Origin: Micavibrio_A sp964423095 | GTDB lineage: Bacteria; Pseudomonadota; Alphaproteobacteria; Micavibrionales; Micavibrionaceae | Assembly: GCA_964423095.1 (NCBI GenBank) | Contig: CAYRDI010000003.1 | Coordinates: 18,155 to 82,154 of the forward strand | Reading direction: 5' to 3' | Length of the DNA stretch: 64,000 nt | Shown here: positions 1 through 7,305 of the stretch, piece after piece | How the letters are laid out: each line of letters begins with the position of its first letter | Numbering within the stretch: the first letter of the stretch is position 1 | Notes under the pieces: generated by a model | Seen by the model: the letters and a program-made list of their open reading frames with translations, nothing else | Database searches by the model: none | What the model was told of the DNA's origin: nothing | Program-made: the position numbers and the translations under genes

Positions 1-1
1 A

Positions 2-259
2 AACCCGGACGATGCGTTGGAAGATGCGGGCCGTGTGCGGGTTAAACGAAAATATTTCGAAGGACCGGCAATCGCCGAAAGCGATTTGATCGCGAAAAAA
101 ATCGATGACGGTTTTGAAGAACGCCAAAAAACATACAGGCTGGAACAACAGGCCGTCGCAGCCGCAGGCAAAGCCAAAAGTTGCGGCGCCGCGCCTTCCC
201 TGGCACAGGACTTTATCCAAAAAGCCCGAAAAATTGCGAAAGAAGCGGCCGCCCCGTAA
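2..259 (+). CDS. C-terminal end of a hypothetical protein cut by the window edge
   Basis: Frame 2 is open from the first complete codon to a TAA at 257-259, so this is the 3' end of a longer gene that begins outside the window. The visible 85 residues are charged, rich in Lys, Glu and Ala, and probably helical. They contain one Cys and end in a lysine-rich helix followed by a short alanine tail. A TTG at 17 could start a short protein, but the frame stays open upstream of it, so truncation by the window edge is the simpler reading. I see no recognisable domain and assign no function. The next gene downstream is a tRNA about 70 bases away. Confidence 0.5.
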   Translation, partial: NPDDALEDAGRVRVKRKYFEGPAIAESDLIAKKIDDGFEERQKTYRLEQQAVAAAGKAKSCGAAPSLAQDFIQKARKIAKEAAAP

Positions 260-329
260 GGACCGCTTTATGCAGGGTATGCGGGTTGCCGCAGGCCCGT
301 TCCGTGCTATAACCGCCCAGACTGGCCTT

Positions 330-406
330 GTCCCCGTAGCTCAGATGGATAGAGCACAGAATTCCTAATTCTGGGGCCGTGGGTTCGACTCCCGCCGGGG
401 ACGCCA
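330..406 (+). tRNA. tRNA-Arg (anticodon CCT)
   Basis: The acceptor arm GTCCCCG (330-336) pairs fully with CGGGGAC (396-402). It is followed by discriminator G and an encoded CCA (404-406). The D-arm begins TAGCTCAG. The anticodon stem CAGAA/TTCTG encloses loop TTCCTAA, giving anticodon CCT, which reads AGG (Arg). The T-arm is GTGGG/CCCGC around TTCGACT. The 3' part of this gene, from the T-arm to CCA, is repeated about 120 bases downstream. Confidence 0.95.
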
Positions 407-441
407 GTCTCCCCACATCCCTGCCCGATACCCACGGCTGA

Positions 442-495
442 TTTAAGGTTTTGTTTGCTCGCGCAAATTTTAAGGGTTTTGTTTGCTCGCGCAAA
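442..495 (+). repeat. Two tandem direct repeats of about 26 bases, each ending in a small palindrome
   Basis: Unit 1 (442-467) and unit 2 (469-495) are identical except for one extra G in unit 2. Each ends in TTTGC-TCGC-GCAAA, a five-base-pair stem with a four-base loop. The pair sits between the intact tRNA-Arg and its duplicated 3' fragment. The function is not known. The arrangement resembles an arm of a past integration site or a local slippage duplication. Confidence 0.7.
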
Positions 496-499
496 CGGG

Positions 500-526
500 G
501 GGTTCGACTCCCGCCGGGGGACGCCA
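500..526 (+). pseudogene. Duplicated 3' fragment of tRNA-Arg (attachment-site-like)
   Basis: Bases 500-519 are identical to 381-400 of the tRNA gene. After one extra G, 521-527 repeat ACGCCAG of 401-407. The copy therefore holds the T-arm and the 3' acceptor strand including CCA, but no 5' half. Duplication of a tRNA 3' end is the usual footprint of tyrosine-recombinase integration. No integrase lies nearby and only about 93 bases separate the copies, so any element is gone. Confidence 0.65.
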
Positions 527-553
527 GCCCGCTTTCACCAAAGGCCACAAAGA

Positions 554-585
554 AAAAAGCTCTCCTGTGTGGGGAGAGCTTTTTA
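554..585 (+). terminator. Possible intrinsic terminator, first of three similar hairpins
   Basis: An uninterrupted stem (AAAAAGCTCTCC against GGAGAGCTTTTT) with a short loop ends in a run of five T. It could end transcription from the tRNA-Arg side. It is also the first of three successive hairpins that share CTGTGTGG in or next to the loop. Confidence 0.5.
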
Positions 586-669
586 CAAAGGAGACGGTTA
601 TATCTGTGTGGGGAGTATAACCTTTACTCTAAATCGTTTTTTTGTTCTTGGCGGGCTGTGTGGACCCGC
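554..669 (+). other. Gene-free stretch with three hairpins sharing a CTGTGTGG loop
   Basis: The stretch from 527 to 721 has no convincing gene. The 12-mer CTGTGTGGGGAG occurs at 565-576 and again at 604-615. The second copy lies inside a hairpin whose stem is GGTTATA (596-602) against TATAACC (616-622). A third hairpin, GCGGG (651-655) against CCCGC (665-669), displays CTGTGTGGA as its loop. Bases 410-417 (TCCCCACA) are the reverse complement of the loop core. This pattern suggests a structured transcript, but no promoter was identified, so the call stays open. Confidence 0.4.
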
Positions 670-721
670 GTTGTGGTCTATATATTCCATAAGCGCGCGC
701 ATGCGTCAAGCATAAGTTTTG

Positions 722-761
722 AAAAAAATGCGCAAAACTTGTTTTTATTACAAGTTGCGGT
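722..761 (-). terminator. Intrinsic terminator of the phosphatase gene
   Basis: Read on the minus strand, CGCAACTTGT and ACAAGTTTTGCG form a stem with an A-rich loop, followed by ATTTTTTTC. It lies about 45 bases after the stop codon of the phosphatase gene that ends at 806. Confidence 0.7.
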
Positions 762-805
762 CATTTCAGGTCGTTTTTGGCTATTTTTGAAAGATTATTT
801 CAATT

Positions 806-1315
806 CTATAGCGTGTGGCGTTTGCGTATTTCCCGCAAAATACGGGTACTTCCCTGCTCAACCATGCAATAGACCATCTCGAAATCCACCAGACTACCGT
901 AATACGGGTCCGGCACGTCACGACCTGTTTCCACCGAAGGCACATGCGGAAAATCCAGAAACAGGGATAGCTGGGCGTGGTGATGCGGCAGCCGTCCAGC
1001 CAGTTCTGACAAGGCCGTATGATGCCCGCGGTCCATCGCAAAAATATAGTCAAACCTTTGAAAATCCGCGTTTTCTACCTTGCGGGCCCGCAGATCCGAC
1101 ATGTCTACCCCCCGTGCCCGCGCGGTCTCCATCGCCCTTGCATCCGGCAAATCCCCCACATGGTACCCGTGCGTGCCGGCGGAATCCGCATGAACAACGC
1201 CGTCCAGCCCCGCTCTACGCACGTCCTCCCGGAAAACGGCCTCGGCCGTGGGGGAGCGGCAGATATTCCCCGTGCAGACAAACAGGACGTTGATTTTGGT
1301 TTTCAAGGCGGACAT
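806..1315 (-). CDS. Low-molecular-weight protein-tyrosine phosphatase
   Basis: This 169-residue protein has the full signature of cytosolic low-Mr tyrosine phosphatases. The P-loop Cys14-X5-Arg20 sits in VCTGNICRS directly after the first beta strand, and the general acid Asp136 lies in DPYYG. In the family, Cys makes the phospho-enzyme and Asp protonates the leaving group. Such enzymes dephosphorylate tyrosine kinases of polysaccharide export or act as arsenate reductase-like proteins; no kinase or capsule gene is visible here, so the partner is unknown. The gene is divergent from the OlsB-like gene across about 100 bases and is followed by its own terminator. Confidence 0.92.
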   Translation of the reverse strand: MSALKTKINVLFVCTGNICRSPTAEAVFREDVRRAGLDGVVHADSAGTHGYHVGDLPDARAMETARARGVDMSDLRARKVENADFQRFDYIFAMDRGHHTALSELAGRLPHHHAQLSLFLDFPHVPSVETGRDVPDPYYGSLVDFEMVYCMVEQGSTRILREIRKRHTL

Positions 1316-1425
1316 GGGCGGATGGCGTAGTATCGGGGTGTTTTTTCCTACTATTATCGGGACAGTTTTGCTATGAAGGCTCGTCCGTTGCAGGACAGCA
1401 TGTTATATCTTTTTTGAACGCGGTA

Positions 1426-2274
1426 ATGATAGAAGATTCAAAACAAAACGCCGAAAAAATCCTCGTCCGCCTTGCCCTGTCGCCGGCGGAGGTTGAAGCG
1501 GCGCAACGTCTTCGTTACAAGGTTTTTTACGAAGAGTATAAAGCCATCGCCGATGAAAAAACCGCCGCCAACCTCATGGACGTGGATGAATACGATGCGG
1601 TGACCGATCATCTGGTCGTTCTCGACACCACCCTGCCCGACGGGCCGGGACAGATTGTCGGCACATACCGCCTGCTCCGCCGCGAGGTTGCCGACAAGTT
1701 TGGAAAATTCTACACCAGCGATGAATACGACATCGGCCCCCTCTTAAGCAGCGGCGCTGTGTTGCTGGAACTCGGACGGTCCTGCGTGTTGCCGCCATAC
1801 CGCACACGGCCCGTTTTACAAAAGCTCTGGCAGGGAATCGCCCATTACGTGGCCGATCATAAAATCGGCCTGATGTTCGGATGCGCCAGCCTGCATGGAA
1901 CGGACATCGACGCGCTCAAAACTCAGCTGGCGTACCTTTATCATTACCATCTGGCAACGCCGGAACTGTGCCCGCGCGCCGTGCCGTCCCGCTACGTGGA
2001 TATGAACCTGATGGCCAAGGAAGACATCAACGTCAAGGAAGCCTTTATTTCCCTGCCGCCGCTGGTCAAGGGCTACATGCGGCTGGGTGCCAGCATAGGC
2101 AACGGGGCCGTCATCGACCGTCAATTCAACACCACCGATGTATGTATCGTGATGCCCACCCACCTGATCACCGAAAAATATTTCAAACATTACCAGCGCG
2201 TGACCAAAAACAGCATCGTACTCGACAACGACTTTGCCGACCGCATTCCCGCCTGGGCCAAGGGCACGGGCTGA
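1426..2274 (+). CDS. olsB: OlsB-like GNAT acyltransferase (ornithine lipid synthesis)
   Basis: The product resembles L-ornithine N-alpha-acyltransferases, which move a 3-hydroxy fatty acid from acyl carrier protein to ornithine and form lyso-ornithine lipid. Supporting segments are RLRYKVFYEEY near the N-terminus, the strand around GTYRLL, ELGRSCV, and GCASLHGTD in the second half, in the order usual for this family. The next gene is an acyltransferase of the PlsC type four bases downstream, matching the two-step OlsB/OlsA pathway. ATG 1426 was chosen; a TTG at 1414 in the same frame is an alternative, and neither has a good ribosome binding site. The exact amino acid substrate cannot be read from sequence. 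Confidence 0.8.
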   Translation: MIEDSKQNAEKILVRLALSPAEVEAAQRLRYKVFYEEYKAIADEKTAANLMDVDEYDAVTDHLVVLDTTLPDGPGQIVGTYRLLRREVADKFGKFYTSDEYDIGPLLSSGAVLLELGRSCVLPPYRTRPVLQKLWQGIAHYVADHKIGLMFGCASLHGTDIDALKTQLAYLYHYHLATPELCPRAVPSRYVDMNLMAKEDINVKEAFISLPPLVKGYMRLGASIGNGAVIDRQFNTTDVCIVMPTHLITEKYFKHYQRVTKNSIVLDNDFADRIPAWAKGTG

Positions 2275-2278
2275 CGCC

Positions 2279-3046
2279 ATGCGTTCGCTGATCGGGGCGT
2301 TCAGGCTCCTCGTTTTCTTTGTCACATCACTTTTCACCCTGGCCTATCAAAGCACGGTGATGTTGTTCACCAAGGGGGAATTCGCTTATTACTACCCCCG
2401 CGCCTATCATGCCTTTTTATGCCACCTTTTTGGCATCAAGGTCATCGTCGAAGGCCATATGGAGCGCGGGCGGAATATCGTCTATCTGGGCAACCATTTA
2501 TCATATTTAGACATACAAGCCCTCGGCAGCATTTTGCTGGGTAGTTTTGTGGCCAGAAAAGATCTCGCCGACTGGCCCTTTTTCGGCTGGATGGCACGTA
2601 TGCAACGCACCGTCTTCATCAGCCGCGATCCCAAGGACGCAGCGGCCGCAACAAAGCTGTTGGAAGACAGAATCGCGGAAGGGCTTCCCCTCGTGATTTT
2701 TCCGGAAGGAACATCGAGTTCTGGAGAAGAAATTTTTCCTTTTAAATCAAGTTTTTTTGAAATTTTCTTAAACAAAAACATTAGAATTCAGCCCTTCACC
2801 ATTTCGCTTCTTGCTGCCGACGAAAAACCGGCTGTGGACACCACCATCCGCGATATTTACGCCTGGTATGGTGATATGCCTCTAGGCCGGCATTTATGGC
2901 GTGTTGCCAAGGCGAAAGAATTTGTTGTTAAAGTTACTTTTCAAGAAGCAATAGCATCCAGTTCATATAACAACAGAAAATTGCTTTGCTCTGATGTTTA
3001 CGAAGCCGTTGCCAAAGGTCTTGATTTATCCCCCCTCTCGCAATAG
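2279..3046 (+). CDS. olsA: Lysophospholipid acyltransferase, PlsC/OlsA type
   Basis: The protein of 255 residues starts with a hydrophobic segment (about residues 8-28) and carries the PlsC motifs: NHLSYLD (HX4D) and FPEGTSS for glycerol- or lipid-head-group binding. It would transfer an acyl chain to a lysolipid at the inner membrane. Tight coupling to the OlsB-like gene suggests that it completes ornithine lipid, but a role in phosphatidic acid synthesis cannot be excluded. ATG 2279 was chosen, four bases after the previous stop; an earlier frame extension to 2234 overlaps the upstream gene and adds an Arg/Pro-rich stretch atypical of the family. Confidence 0.85.
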   Translation: MRSLIGAFRLLVFFVTSLFTLAYQSTVMLFTKGEFAYYYPRAYHAFLCHLFGIKVIVEGHMERGRNIVYLGNHLSYLDIQALGSILLGSFVARKDLADWPFFGWMARMQRTVFISRDPKDAAAATKLLEDRIAEGLPLVIFPEGTSSSGEEIFPFKSSFFEIFLNKNIRIQPFTISLLAADEKPAVDTTIRDIYAWYGDMPLGRHLWRVAKAKEFVVKVTFQEAIASSSYNNRKLLCSDVYEAVAKGLDLSPLSQ

Positions 3047-3084
3047 TGTCTCCCCCTGACTCAAAACCCCGCGCAGGAGACACC

Positions 3085-3303
3085 ATGCAAATCACCCCCG
3101 ATGAAATGATCCAGATTCAGGACTATCTGCGCCGGACGTTCGGCAATCCGGCCATCGGGGTCAAGCCGCGCGCGCAGGCCTCCGATTCGATCGAAATACT
3201 CCTGAACGGGGAATTTATCGGAATCGTTTACAAAAACGAAGAAGACGGCGAGACCTCATACGATTTCAACATGTCCATTCTGGACATCGACCTACAGGGA
3301 TAA
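3085..3303 (+). CDS. DUF3126 family protein
   Basis: This 72-residue protein begins with MQITPDEMIQIQDYLR, continues with a GVKPRAQASDS segment, and ends with a strand-rich part (IEILLNGEFIGIVYKNEEDGE). The pattern matches DUF3126, a small conserved alphaproteobacterial family without known function. ATG 3085 has a good AGGAGA site five bases upstream and was preferred to a longer frame from 3046. It is probably co-transcribed with the acyltransferase pair. Confidence 0.85.
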   Translation: MQITPDEMIQIQDYLRRTFGNPAIGVKPRAQASDSIEILLNGEFIGIVYKNEEDGETSYDFNMSILDIDLQG

Positions 3304-3362
3304 CTCCCCTTTTCCGCCGTTAATCTTTTGCGCGGGCGTTCACCTCGCTGCTACAATGGCTT

Positions 3363-3818
3363 ATGCGCTTTTTCGCTGCGATTCTGATTTTCCTTTTCTC
3401 CATTGCCCCTGTCGCACATGCCGCACAGGAAACGAAGCTACGCCTGCGCGCACCCTCAGACGACCTCCGCGAAAAACAGGTTATGGCCTATCTTGAAGAT
3501 CAAAAGATATTGGTCGGCGATCTCCCCTTTACCGTGGCGAACCTGGATTTGAATAATGACGGTATTGATGAATGGATTTTCCGGCAGGAAACCACATCAA
3601 ACTGCACGGCCACGGCGTCTTGCAAATTCTTGGTCGCGGGGCTGGATAAAAACAAAAAACCGCTCCTGATCGCCCAAATAGACGCCGCCCGCATCAATAT
3701 CCGGGATGATGAGATGTACGGTGTCAGGGATCTTTCGGTATACAAAAACCCCAACAACGATCTGGAAGCATCCCGTTATAGCTGGACGCCCCAGCAATCC
3801 ACATATTTACCATTTTAG
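3363..3818 (+). CDS. Small exported protein with one calcium-loop-like motif
   Basis: The 151-residue product begins with a clear signal peptide: a hydrophobic run at about residues 5-15 and an AHAA cleavage region near residue 20. The mature part holds one loop, DLNNDGIDEW, with the acidic spacing of EF-hand or dockerin-like calcium loops. It is followed by two cysteines (SNCTATASC) that could form a disulfide. No enzyme motif is seen. It is the first of four consecutive genes for exported proteins, and its successor carries a matching DLNTDGVPDY motif, so the two may be distantly related. The periplasm is the likely location; the function is unknown. Confidence 0.7.
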   Translation: MRFFAAILIFLFSIAPVAHAAQETKLRLRAPSDDLREKQVMAYLEDQKILVGDLPFTVANLDLNNDGIDEWIFRQETTSNCTATASCKFLVAGLDKNKKPLLIAQIDAARINIRDDEMYGVRDLSVYKNPNNDLEASRYSWTPQQSTYLPF

Positions 3819-3832
3819 GGGGCTTTTGCGAT

Positions 3833-4516
3833 TTGCGGCACAAACGGTTTATGATGGAAAAGGCGGATCAGAAAAAGAACAAGGGGCTTTCTTTGCTGAA
3901 AAAAGCGAAAATAACGGCTGTTTCCGGCATGCTGCTGACGGCATTTGCGGGCAGCGCGCCGCATGCGCAAGATGTATCCAAATTCAACATCGAGAGACCC
4001 AGCAAAAACGTTCATGCCTTGAAATACGTTCTGAACCCGCCCGACGATACCTACACTATGGCGTGGCGGGCGATGGCTGATATTTTTGAAAACACGACAT
4101 ACAATCTTACGCAACCTTATGCCGAAAAACCTTATTTGTATGTGGCGAAAACAGATTTGAATACCGATGGCGTTCCCGATTACATCGCCTATCCGCTGGA
4201 ATGGAACGAGTATGACGAAGGGGTTTTCACACTTCCCGATACGACCCAGAGAGTTCACGTTATTTTCACAGGGACGCTGGACAGGATTGTCATCCTCGGC
4301 AAGATCTATGCGAACGCCATCGATGTCGGCAACGAAACCGTGGATGGATACAAATCGCTCAAAGCCTACGCTTATGAAGATGAGGCCGACATCGGCCATC
4401 CGGAGCGGTTTTCCTATTACGCAAACGTAAAATTCAATAAAGAAACCGGTCACTATGAAATGGATACGAAGACCGCACCCAAAAAAGACAACGCACCAAA
4501 ACCGGAGAAGAAATAA
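3833..4516 (+). CDS. Exported hypothetical protein with DLNTDG motif
   Basis: After a long charged N-region the product has a hydrophobic helix (about residues 25-41) and an AHA cleavage region, so it is probably secreted to the periplasm. The central part contains AKTDLNTDGVPDYIAY, similar in position and form to the loop in the preceding protein, and the tail is lysine-rich. TTG 3833 is chosen because AGGGGG lies ten bases upstream; ATG 3851 or 3854 are alternatives without a visible binding site. The gene follows its neighbour by 14 bases and precedes the M23-like gene by five, so the cluster is probably one transcript. No function can be assigned. Confidence 0.65.
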   Translation: MRHKRFMMEKADQKKNKGLSLLKKAKITAVSGMLLTAFAGSAPHAQDVSKFNIERPSKNVHALKYVLNPPDDTYTMAWRAMADIFENTTYNLTQPYAEKPYLYVAKTDLNTDGVPDYIAYPLEWNEYDEGVFTLPDTTQRVHVIFTGTLDRIVILGKIYANAIDVGNETVDGYKSLKAYAYEDEADIGHPERFSYYANVKFNKETGHYEMDTKTAPKKDNAPKPEKK

Positions 4517-4521
4517 AACAG

Positions 4522-6171
4522 ATGGGCATAGGGAAAGAGCGCAGCATCATCCGGTTTATCCTTTTGGCACTTGTTGCCACCCCTATCCTTGGGGCATGCC
4601 TGTTTACACACACCGGCACGGCGTCCGCCCAGTCTGTTGTCCTGACCCAACCCGCACCCGGCCCTTTGACGTCACCGTTCGGGCTTAGGTTCAGCGGGAG
4701 CGGTTACCATCAGGGAAATGACTTCGGCACCCCTGCAGGAACGCCTATTACTCCGCGGGGAAGCGTACAATGCACCGGCGGCCCGACATCCACGGGGGGT
4801 ATTTTTGCCGTGGCATCGCACGCGTGTTGCGTTGTTGAACGGTGGTTACACCTGAGCGTATGCGCACTTCCCAACATCCAAACCGGCGGCACAGGGTATA
4901 ATCCGAACAGCTCCACCCACACCTACCCGGTGCATCAACACTGGGACATTGCAATCATGGGGGTCAAAGTAGATCCGCAACTCGCTCAAGGACAGAATCT
5001 TTGTGACCCGGCGGTTCAGCAAAGGCTTATCGCCGATGGCCAAGCCCGTTTCCCGCAAAACGGCGGCGGTGGGGCCGCCAATAGCGGAAGCGGATGCACG
5101 GCACCGCAGCCACCGCAACAACCAACAAACAGCATCGTAACCGTTCCGGCGGTGCCCGCGACCCCCACGACGCCCGGAACACCCGCCGTAACCATCATTA
5201 CGACGCCCACGGGACAAGTATTCACCATCGTCAATCCGGTGCCGGGTGCGCCGCTTGTATCGTTGCCGCCCTCGATCGATACAGGATTTACGCAAAACGT
5301 GAACACTAGCAATCCTGTCAGCGGATGCGCGACCGATACATGGGAAGCCATGGTGAACCAGGCCGTCCTGCAAACACGGCGTGAAATGGCCGTCAATGAA
5401 ACGCTGGTTGCAAAGGCAGACAGCACATTGGCCTACGCCTGCGTCCAGCAACAAATAACCCACGCCGCACAGTTTGTCGGCCCGATCTTTTCCGAAACGG
5501 CCTGGTGGGCCAACAGGCAGGTCACCCTATCCAATCTGGGCACGACGGGTGTCCAGAGCACCACCATCCAAAGGCAACTCGGGGCAAACTCTCTGGACGG
5601 CGCGCTTAACGCCGCAGCGTATCTTTTGATCGAACAATATCTGATTGATGCTTTCAACCATGATTATCTGGGGGAAATTGCCGGGCCGACCGGATTGACC
5701 GCCGGGGGCGCATCGGGAGGAACGACCACACCGCCATCCGCGGCAGATGACGATATTTATGCCTTGCAAGGGCAAGCCCCTTGCGGCCTGATGGGAAGGG
5801 TATGGACGATCGCCAAATGCCTGAACACAAACACAACACTGGGTTTTCCTGATTTTACATCCCTGATCAACAACGACCCCNNNNNNNNNNTTTACCCCGG
5901 CAATATGGCCTGTGCAGACAGCGGTATCACTCAGAATATGATCAATGTTGCCAAGGGTCAGAATGTAAGATTTGACCCGGCGAATGCCTATTCCACCTAT
6001 TTAAATCCCGGCGGAAATAGCTGTGTTGGCCCGGTTTTTACAGGTATTAAGGTCCAACGCCGCCAGGGGCCGCAGATTTTGTCGACCTTGCTGGAATATG
6101 ATGATGCGGTGTGTATCTCGCCCGGATGCAGCTTTCAGGGTGTGGCGGGAACCGGTACTTGTGTGCCTTAG
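4522..6171 (+). CDS. Exported M23 peptidase-like protein with a C-terminal unnamed domain (contains gap)
   Basis: The N-terminus has a signal sequence with a lipobox-like ILGAC (Cys26) and also a TASA site a few residues later, so lipoprotein and soluble forms are both possible. Residues 47-75 (SPFGLRF, then HQGNDFGTPAGTPI) match the start of M23/LytM endopeptidases, with His63 and Asp67 as metal ligands; WLHLS and HQHWDI fit the later His motifs loosely. A proline- and threonine-rich linker follows. The second half shares a cysteine-containing domain with the next gene (KADS-L-Y-C, VW..AKC..N, and a C-terminal CxxPGC). Ten N at 5881-5890 interrupt this half. Peptidoglycan cleavage is inferred and the C-terminal domain is unknown. 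Confidence 0.75.
   Translation: MGIGKERSIIRFILLALVATPILGACLFTHTGTASAQSVVLTQPAPGPLTSPFGLRFSGSGYHQGNDFGTPAGTPITPRGSVQCTGGPTSTGGIFAVASHACCVVERWLHLSVCALPNIQTGGTGYNPNSSTHTYPVHQHWDIAIMGVKVDPQLAQGQNLCDPAVQQRLIADGQARFPQNGGGGAANSGSGCTAPQPPQQPTNSIVTVPAVPATPTTPGTPAVTIITTPTGQVFTIVNPVPGAPLVSLPPSIDTGFTQNVNTSNPVSGCATDTWEAMVNQAVLQTRREMAVNETLVAKADSTLAYACVQQQITHAAQFVGPIFSETAWWANRQVTLSNLGTTGVQSTTIQRQLGANSLDGALNAAAYLLIEQYLIDAFNHDYLGEIAGPTGLTAGGASGGTTTPPSAADDDIYALQGQAPCGLMGRVWTIAKCLNTNTTLGFPDFTSLINNDPXXXXYPGNMACADSGITQNMINVAKGQNVRFDPANAYSTYLNPGGNSCVGPVFTGIKVQRRQGPQILSTLLEYDDAVCISPGCSFQGVAGTGTCVP
5881..5890. other. Assembly gap (10 N) inside the M23-like gene
   Basis: Ten undetermined bases interrupt the coding sequence. 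The frame agrees on both sides when 10 is taken literally. The paralogous domain in the next gene has roughly a dozen more residues at this point, between its FADL and DYP segments, so the real length may be larger. Ten is probably a placeholder. Confidence 0.95.
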
Positions 6172-6240
6172 GGAAGGATCGTTTGCCAAGACGGGTTAAT
6201 TTTGGGTAAGATTGAAAGTGGTAGGGAAAGAGACAGAATC

Positions 6241-7260
6241 ATGACGTTAATCAACAGGTTCATACTATTGATGATTCTCGCCGGGATCGGCGCGGCGTTT
6301 CCTTATACGCGCGCTGCATACGCGCAAATCGCCCCACAAACCTGTGATTCGAATGTCTGGTCCACCATGGAAAACCGCGCGCGCATGGAAACAGAGCGCG
6401 AAATCATGCAGAACCAGAACCTGATCTTCAAAGCGGATAGCGTCCTGGATTACGTCTGTTTCGATAAATTCGCGGCCCACGCCTCTGTGCATGTCGGAAG
6501 CCTTTTTACCCACTCGACCTATTGGAATAACGGTCAGCCGCTCCTCGTATACGGTAGAAACGGGAATCCGTATTGGAGCATGGACAAGGCTTTGGAAGAG
6601 GTTGTCCTGAACAGTATGAATACGTATCTCGGGACCAGTTCGACGAGCGGCGGTACGTCATTAAGCACAAATTTCGGACATGATCTTCTGGGCGGACGCG
6701 GCCGTTGGCTTAACCTGCCAAAGTATCAAAACCTGCAAACCATGCCGAACCCTGGCCAAGATTATTCCTGCGATGTCATGGCAAAAGTCTGGATGGCGGC
6801 AAAATGTATGAACTTCCTGCATACAGCCCCTTTCGATACCACGGATGGTTTTTACCCCTTTGCCGATCTTAGAGCCGGCCCCGGAAGTTCGAACAATATC
6901 GCCGGATACCAAACCAAAGGTGATGTTCGGGATTATCCCGTTGCCTGTAATGGAACACCCATCACACCCACGTGGGCAACGATCTATTACAACAGCAAAA
7001 ACGCTACCAACAATGCGTTCACGGCCGACCGCTATTTCAATTTCCTGACGGTCAACAATACTGTCTTTCCGGCAATATGGTACATGATGGCACCCGGAGG
7101 CGGCACCGTTCAACAGGGGCCAAATTCAGGAAACACGCAATGTTCCGCCCCTATCCCGACCGGCGTTACCGTTTTGCTCTCCCCGTCTTCGACAAGCGGA
7201 CAAGCAGATGGTGTTTGTGCTAACCCCGGTTGCACATACATCAGCGGAAGATGTCAATAA
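6241..7260 (+). CDS. Exported protein made of the same unnamed domain as its neighbour
   Basis: The 339-residue product has a signal peptide (hydrophobic residues 6-19, AYA cleavage near 30). Its body matches the C-terminal half of the preceding M23-like protein. Both contain C....W..M...A....R....N..L..KADS.L.Y.C, an H-A...VG..F motif ending in W.N, then C..M..VW..AKC.N, and a CxNPGC-type end. The conserved cysteines suggest disulfides in the periplasm. It lacks the peptidase part. ATG 6241 is preferred to a TTG at 6202 because the signal peptide then begins directly. It may partner with the M23-like protein, but the function is unknown and I do not recognise the family. Confidence 0.7.
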   Translation: MTLINRFILLMILAGIGAAFPYTRAAYAQIAPQTCDSNVWSTMENRARMETEREIMQNQNLIFKADSVLDYVCFDKFAAHASVHVGSLFTHSTYWNNGQPLLVYGRNGNPYWSMDKALEEVVLNSMNTYLGTSSTSGGTSLSTNFGHDLLGGRGRWLNLPKYQNLQTMPNPGQDYSCDVMAKVWMAAKCMNFLHTAPFDTTDGFYPFADLRAGPGSSNNIAGYQTKGDVRDYPVACNGTPITPTWATIYYNSKNATNNAFTADRYFNFLTVNNTVFPAIWYMMAPGGGTVQQGPNSGNTQCSAPIPTGVTVLLSPSSTSGQADGVCANPGCTYISGRCQ

Positions 7261-7282
7261 CTGTTATAGAAAGCGGGAAAGA

Positions 7283-7305
7283 ACAAAAACATTCAATGTT
7301 TTTGT
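7283..7305. terminator. Possible bidirectional terminator between converging genes
   Basis: ACAAAAACATT and AATGTTTTTGT form a perfect inverted repeat around one C. It overlaps the stop codon of the minus-strand gene and lies 22 bases past the stop of the plus-strand gene. The stem is AT-rich, so its strength is doubtful. Confidence 0.4.

Noticed and set aside
442..495. CRISPR-like repeats
   Set aside because: Only two units with almost no spacer, so this is a simple tandem duplication.
451..1293. Plus-strand frame of 280 codons over the tRNA fragment, repeats and phosphatase gene
   Set aside because: It runs antisense to the clear tyrosine phosphatase, has low-complexity Pro/Arg-rich sequence, and starts inside repeats and hairpins.
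1414..2274. Acyl-homoserine lactone synthase
   Set aside because: GNAT-like acyl-ACP enzymes can look similar, but the motifs and the PlsC-type neighbour fit OlsB, and no LuxR gene is near.
3833..7260. Type IV secretion or conjugation genes
   Set aside because: The exported cysteine-domain proteins lack VirB/Tra motifs and no ATPase or relaxase gene is adjacent.
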